Source: Cannabis sativa (taxonomy: Eukaryota; Streptophyta; Magnoliopsida; Rosales; Cannabaceae). Taken from it: a stretch of 64,000 bases of DNA. The stretch lies in assembly GCF_029168945.1 (NCBI RefSeq), contig NC_083605.1:75472969-75536968 (forward strand), in the 5' to 3' direction. The translations under genes and the position numbers were made by a program. The notes beneath the pieces are model-generated. The model was not told the DNA's origin. It ran no database searches and worked only from the letters and a program-made list of their open reading frames with translations. This document shows, piece by piece, positions 58,782 through 64,000 of the stretch; position 1 is the stretch's first letter, and every line of letters begins with the position of its first letter.

Positions 58782-59421
58782 GTGGCTCGTCCGGTACGCA
58801 CTGTATTAAGGTTATATTGTATTAAATAATAAATAATACTATGTTTAGATAAAGTAATGTATTGTATTAATTATTACGATCAAAATTTTTAATACAATAT
58901 ATGTTGTATTATTTAATACATAACAAATGATCCGTATTAACTTGTATTATAATATTTACAAAGGATTCGGGGCCATCACCAATCTCCAATTCGGACATGG
59001 GACCCAAACCCCGACCCAGACTCCAACTCGGACTCGGGACCCAGACTTGGACTTGAACCCTGACCCGGACCCGAGACCTGAACTCGGGACCTGAATCTGG
59101 ACCCCAACCCGGACGCGGACGCGGACCCCGACCCCGACCCGTACCCCGACCCAGACCAAACCCGAAACCAGAACCTGAACTCGGACCTCGGACCCAGACT
59201 CGAACTCGGACCCGGACTCGGGACCCGAACTCAAATCCGGAATCCGCTCCGGACTCGAACCCAGACCCGGGACCTAGACCCGGGACCCAGACCTAAACTC
59301 GGGACTGGGACCATAACCCAATACAATACAACACAATCTATTAATACAAGTCAATACCAAACATAGTATTTGTATTAAATAATACTAATACAATACAATA
59401 CAACGTACCAAATGAACCCTT
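58782..59421. mobile_element. TIR element with a GC-rich minisatellite core
   Basis: Outer arms are inverted: left GGTACGCACTGTATTAAGG..TATTGTATTAAATAATA..ATACTATGTTT, right AAACATAGTATTTG..TATTAAATAATACTAATACA..CAACGTACCAAATGAACCC. The TTCATTTGGTACG-type end and TTGTATTGTATT motif are shared with the element at 61674-61935. The core (58966-59318) is abruptly GC-rich. The left end is inferred from alignment to the right end and is approximate. Confidence 0.75.
58966..59318. repeat. GC-rich degenerate hexamer minisatellite (GGACCC / GGACTC-like)
   Basis: About 350 bp made of variants of a 6-bp unit, CGGACC, CGGACT, GGGACC, CAGACC, GAACCT, in near-continuous array, in a neighbourhood that is otherwise about three-quarters AT. 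A - strand frame through it (about 58956-59234) reads as monotonous Val-Arg/Ser-Gly repeats, the expected product of a 6-bp array and not evidence of a gene. Confidence 0.88.
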
Positions 59422-59424
59422 AGT

Positions 59425-59590
59425 GCCTAATAATACTCTTCTCAGTATTATATTGTTATTGATATATAATTAAGTATCAAGTTCCATATAATTTAGAAAA
59501 TAGCTTTTAGAGAATATCGTTAACCAATCATGGAGCGCCACCTATAAAAAATGTTAGACACTATTAATGCCCAATAACAATACTCAGATA
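59425..59590. repeat. Dispersed MITE-like repeat copy
   Basis: AGTATTATATTGTTATTGAT, TAATTAAGTATCAAGTTCC, GAGAATATCGTTAACCAATC, ATGGAGCGCCACCTATAAAA, ATTAATGCCCAATAACAATA match the family member into which the LINE inserted. Confidence 0.65.
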
Positions 59591-61512
59591 TATTAAAATT
59601 TTATTTCTTAAATTACTATACAACATAATGTTGTCATGGGAGGCCCTATACTTTTAGTAAAAAAATTAAAATATATATATATATAATACTTAAAATGGTA
59701 CCTATTTTTTTTTTTTTTACAGTTTAAGGACTTTTATTTTTTATATTTTTACAAATTTGTAATTTGTTAGAGGAGAAAAAACATTGTTTTTTATGTTGAT
59801 GTAATATTATATTATATTTCCATAATGTGTAAATAACAGTTTTTTTTAGAATAATTTTAAAACAATGGTCTGTAAGAAAAAAAAATCGTAAAAAATATTA
59901 AAACAAAATAGAATTTTGTAAAACGTAAATTTTTATTATTTTTAGATATGTATAGTTCTAGAAAAGTATGATATATAATAGGCACATAAATAATTAGGTC
60001 ATATCTTCGATTCAATTGGTAAGTAACACTAAAAATTTTAAATACTTATGCCACAATATTTATAAGCACGATAAAATTATGATCATATTAACATATTTTT
60101 TTTATACACAATAATTTAGTATTACCATTCATATTTTTTATACACAAAGTAGAAGAAAAAAAATCTTGCAAACTACAATAGTAAGGAATATATATATCAA
60201 CAATATAATTGGATTTAATTTAATTAATAGTTATTAGTAGCTGCAAAGTAACAATAATAAATAAATTAATAGTCATTGACTTATGTTTTAGTCAATGACA
60301 AAATTAATTGGACAGAATGACTTGTAAATTGAACTTAATAACAATGCAAGATTTTCTTATGACATGACACTATATAATTTATTTCGAAACACAAAGAATA
60401 ATAAGAAATCATTAAAACTCAGTGAATTTTCTTAAAGTTTTATTTCTCACAATATTAATTTTAATAATTTTCAAACTTTGGAAAAAAAAAAAAAACAAAT
60501 AATAATGGTTGAGGAATAATTCTGTTATGTAATATGCTTTTGGATTGATTATTGAGGACTATTAGAGGCTTCTGTTTTGAGATATTCAATGTCTGTTTAC
60601 ATTTTGTTAAGTTGTCTGCAATTCGCATAGTTCATCTCTTAGCTCGAGCTTCAGGGTCATATGTTGATTGCATAGCAATGCTCAAATTGATATTTTATCT
60701 GCCGTTTTAATTAGTTGATATTTAATTAAAGATTAACATACTATTTTATATATTGTATTTTGTAAAAATTACTGATCAGATTTTTTATTTCGTAAAATAA
60801 AAAATTAGATCTTGTATTCTTTAAAATAATACAAAATAGTACATTGATCTCAATTTTTCGATATATATTTTTAATATAACCAACTTAATTTTTAGTACGA
60901 ACAGATACAGAAAATGTACCAAGTTTTGTGATAACAACTCTATCGAGTACTATTTTGTACTATTTTAAAAAATATAGGGTCCAATTTACTATAGGCGTGG
61001 ATCATTAAACGTACCTATTCAAACTTTAACAAAGTTGAAGGTCCATTTAAAATTTTTACAAAATATAAGGTCCAAAATATTTACCATTTAATTTATACAA
61101 ATTTTGGTATTCAATAATAATAATAATAATAATAATGTATAACATGAGACTAGGGTTACTCTTTCTTTCTTAGTAATTAAAGTATGTATAGGCTTAATAA
61201 TAAATATCTTAAACTTAACATTATTCTCACTAGGAAGAGATCTTATATATAAGCTATGCATATTCTCTTATTCATTGCATTATGTATATATATTCTTGAT
61301 ATTTTTGAGAAATAACACACCATTATTAATTGTTAATGGACCATTAAGAATATTATCTTATTCTTTGCATTATATGCACTATATCTTGCTAATTTTGAGA
61401 CCTATATATATATAACACCATTGTTATGGAACAAGACTCACTAGCTAGCTAGTAGTACAAATTTTCAATCACAAACTACTTTTGGACAACATGTGCATGA
61501 TATAGTAGAATA

Positions 61513-61549
<37 letters not shown>

Positions 61550-61673
61550 TGATCAACTTCATAAGCCGAGTAGACCTAATAATATATGTGCATGCATGCA
61601 CCAAATATTCATGTAGCAAGCATTTCTAAGTTAGTGGGTCCATATGTTAATTTGAAAAGACTTGCTATACATG
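59591..61673. other. AT-rich intergenic DNA, no genes seen
   Basis: No credible ORF. A stretch at about 60700-61080 has repeated 'AAAATAGTAC' and 'TTGTATTTTGTAAAA' motifs similar to 19500-19900 and is probably an old repeat. TA run at 61509-61546. Confidence 0.5.
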
Positions 61674-61935
61674 GAGGGTTCATTTAAAATGTCGTATTAA
61701 GTTGTATTGTATTGTATTGTATTATATTGAATTGAATTATATATCATATTTTTATATAATACTATGTTAAACTTTAATTTATACTAAAATATTATATATT
61801 TAGGTGTCCATAAAAGTTAATACCACATATAGTTTTACATAAAACTATTACATAAAATATAATTTAATCTAATCTAATCTAATACAATACAATACAATAC
61901 AATACGACATAATAACGCGTTCCAAATGAGCCCAT
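61674..61935. mobile_element. MITE with TTCATTTGG / GTATTGTATT terminal repeats
   Basis: Left GGGTTCATTTAAAATGTCG then TTGTATTGTATTGTATTGTA, right TACAATACAATACAATACGA then CGCGTTCCAAATGAGCCC: long inverted ends. The interior also mirrors (TATAATACTATGTTAAAC / TACATAAAACTATTACATAA). Related to the arms of 58782-59421 but without a GC-rich core. Confidence 0.8.
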
Positions 61936-62039
61936 ATATAATTTGGATGGAGAGCTAAGAAGGATATATAATATTATATAATAGATATATTAGAGAGAAC
62001 AAAGAGTAATAAGGTAGTTATTAAAATTACTATTATATA

Positions 62040-62734
62040 TTTTTATAGTATAAATATTTGTTATTTTTTAGAAGGTTAATTTCGATATTTAGTATAGTTA
62101 TTTTGTATTTTTTTCTTAAATCCTTTGAAAAATAGAGAGATCAAATTTTTAAAATTTGGAGAGAGAATGTCTCCCTCAAACTCTTCTCTACCTTCATTTC
62201 TCCCTCCAACTAAATAACAATGAATTTTATCTCTCCCTTCAATTGTCTCCCTCTCCACCCCTCTTTCCTTCATACCGAACATAGTGAAAGACTTCAAAGG
62301 TCAAAGGTTCGAATCAGGGTGGCTCCGTCCTTTGAGTATCAGCCTTGCCACATTTTGCAATGTCTCGCTAGTTAAGCCAAATGATTGCACCTTTGATCAT
62401 TGTAGATAAAGACGATCTGTTGAGTAAAGTATTAGCGAACATCAATTCTAATTTAAGAAGAATTAGAGTTGTCATCTTCCTTTTTCTGTAAACACTTAAA
62501 AAAACTCTTTTGAAGTCATTTTTTCATGTCCAACAAAAATAGTGCTAGACATAAAAAAGTTTTGGGAGATTTCATTTACAGCATTGATGGACATGAAAAA
62601 AAAATTCATCATGTCTAACGATACTAGACATGAAAAGTTGAAGGGGGCGTGATAAATAATTACTATTATTTTTTATTTTTTTTTTAAATTATGCAATTTT
62701 CATGTCAAGCATGTAGTGTTAGTGTTAGAGTTTA
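62040..62734. other. Intergenic repeat-like DNA
   Basis: Contains a short pyrimidine-rich block (62160-62275), then a moderately GC-rich stretch (62290-62450) including GGTTCGAATCAGGGTGG, and a pair of inverted 'CATGTCCAACAAAAATAGTG / CTAACGATACTAGACATGAA' segments (62525-62640). The relation to a known family is unclear. No gene. Confidence 0.4.
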
Positions 62735-63480
62735 TGTAACACCCTATTAGTTTAGGCGTGTTATCGTGATTTTATATTAATTGTACATTCCGTTGCTAAT
62801 CAATGGATTTGTTGAAAAACGTGATTAATTAAAATTTTACTTAATTAACATTTAAATGAAAACAAATAACTTTTACATAATTCGGATCCCGTATTTAATC
62901 CTTAATTAAATATCAACTAGAAGGAAAGCATAACATAAAGAGTATCTGAATATCTCTAAGAAGTATTTTTGGAAAGGCAATTAAAGAGGCGTCCAGAAAC
63001 TAAGGCTGATATGTCACTCCATTAATACCGAATCCCTCGATATTAGGACATTATCCCTATGTTAGACCCTGAAATTGTATTAATACGCTCATTTTCCAAT
63101 ATCCATAACTTTGGCAAAATTATGTGCGAAGACAGCGCACACATGCCACCTATTATTATCAGGTGGTCTCCACGCGTACAGACGGACGTTGCTTCATGGG
63201 CAGAGCTTCACCAAATGGGTCCAATATCAATATATTACTTGTATTTACCTCATTAGTAGGTCATGTTTAATTGCAAACCCTAGCAGGTTTAAGTATAGTC
63301 ATACTTAACTGTAGTGTATAAATGTAACGTGATACTTTCATGTAAGGGGGGTTGATTTTTCTAAAAGCTAAGGAAAAAAGTTAAGATTCATAAACGAGAC
63401 AAGAACACTTGTATAATACTCAAAGGCTTTTCTAGTCAAATAATATTAAATTGTGGACTAAGATTTGTTAACACCCAAAC
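62735..63480. repeat. Possible retrotransposon LTR fragment (TGTAACACCC start)
   Basis: Begins TGTAACACCC, a common start of Gypsy LTRs in plants, and is less AT-rich than its flanks (for example GACAGCGCACACATGCCACC). No second LTR, primer-binding site or target duplication could be found, and the right end is not defined. Two short overlapping frames near 63059-63308 have no recognisable domain and are not called as genes. Confidence 0.35.
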
Positions 63481-63599
63481 TACGTAAAAGTTATTATCTT
63501 GGTTTTGAAAAACCTTGGTAAACAACATATTTAAAAAGAAGGAAGGGCGAATCACACGTGATATATTAGTCTCTCTCTCATATTATTATTATTTCTTAA

Positions 63600-64000
63600 A
63601 AAAAATACTCCCTCTCTCTCATTTATAAACATAAACAAACCCTAATATATCTCATTCTCTCTCTCATTCATTTACAATCACTACTTTCAGCCCTTAGAAT
63701 AAATAAAAAAAATAAGTAATTAAAAAATTAGACCTTCAGGTCTCCTCTCTTGCACAACCTCACCCTCGATTTCTCACACAACCTCACCAACCCCAACCGC
63801 CCGCCACCCGCCTCACCTTCCCTTCTCTCTCTGGATTGCTCACCGATCAACCACTGAAAACCCAAACCCTTGTTTCTTACTCGTCTTCTCTCTCTTCCCT
63901 GGAGATGAAGGCTTGGCCCTATGAGTATTCATTGGACCACATCTAATATTTCTAGGCATATCCAAATCTGATCCAATTATATATTGGATGTTATATTTTA
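63600..64000. other. Pyrimidine-rich stretch and MITE fragment at the window edge
   Basis: 63610-63905 is CT-rich (CTCTCTCTC runs, AACCTCACC repeats) and resembles a plant 5' leader, followed by an ATG at 63905 that reads MKAWPYEYSLDHI and then stops. It may be a broken gene end. From about 63930 the sequence matches the GATCCAAT-type MITE (CATATCCAAATCTGATCCAA). Confidence 0.35.

Noticed and set aside
58956..59234. 92-codon Val/Arg/Ser/Gly-repeat frame on the - strand
   Set aside because: A direct product of the 6-bp repeat unit, which keeps frames open; no start context, no domain.
62290..62460. tRNA-derived SINE, because of GGTTCGAATCAGGG resembling a Pol III B box
   Set aside because: No convincing A box at the right distance, no 3' poly-A or target duplication, and no second copy in the window.
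63059..63308. Two overlapping 65-codon frames
   Set aside because: They lie in probable LTR-like repeat sequence, overlap each other in different frames and show no recognised domain.

Overview
The window is nuclear DNA from a flowering plant, almost certainly a eudicot. It is very AT-rich, its genes have short exons separated by AT-rich introns, and it carries a nuclear tRNA gene, a plant-type L1 LINE, a Cassandra TRIM with 5S-rRNA-like LTRs and many MITEs. I cannot fix the species from sequence alone; the dicot assignment rests on gene families and composition.

I support five protein-coding host genes. Three are SWEET sugar transporters on the + strand (2714-5866, 12706-15993, 32694-34570), all with the same five-exon structure (43, 37, 379, 120 and 186 or 201 bp). 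The first two are close tandem duplicates that share part of their promoters. The third is a more diverged clade II member. The first copy keeps an open frame but has lost several residues that are conserved in the other two, including the Pro-Asn pair of the last membrane segment. On the - strand lie a single-exon PPR protein of the E/E+ type (38562-40412) and a five-exon NIN-like transcription factor resembling NLP6/NLP7, the nitrate-response regulator (41644-46149). A tRNA-Lys(CUU) gene sits at 38170-38242.

The rest is repeat-derived or unremarkable AT-rich intergenic DNA. Region by region: 1-325, the 3' end of a probable Copia element; 417-1356, an intact Cassandra TRIM with target-site duplication; 1376-1545, a 52-bp tandem repeat; 2.7-5.9 kb, SWEET copy A, followed by two foldback MITEs; 9.59-11.03 kb, a decayed LINE; 11.4-12.1 kb, a rearranged Cassandra LTR piece and a CACTA-type MITE just upstream of SWEET copy B; 16-32.6 kb, a gene desert with a 1-kb CACTA-like non-autonomous element and many MITEs; 32.7-34.6 kb, SWEET copy C; 38.2-46.2 kb, tRNA-Lys, PPR and NLP; 46.4-52.3 kb, a MITE and then a nearly complete LINE nested in another MITE, all upstream of the NLP gene; 54.8-55.3 kb, a Cassandra solo LTR; 58.8-59.4 kb, a TIR element with a GC-rich hexamer-like minisatellite as its core; 61.7-61.9 kb, a related TIR element without that core.

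The functional theme, if any, is sugar export or import (SWEETs) beside a nitrate-response regulator, but nothing in the sequence shows that these genes work as a unit. I found no CRISPR array, operon or other obviously new multi-gene system. The most interesting items are the Cassandra set (intact, solo and rearranged forms in one window), the divergent SWEET copy A, the nested insertions upstream of the NLP gene, and the GC-rich minisatellite core inside a TIR element.
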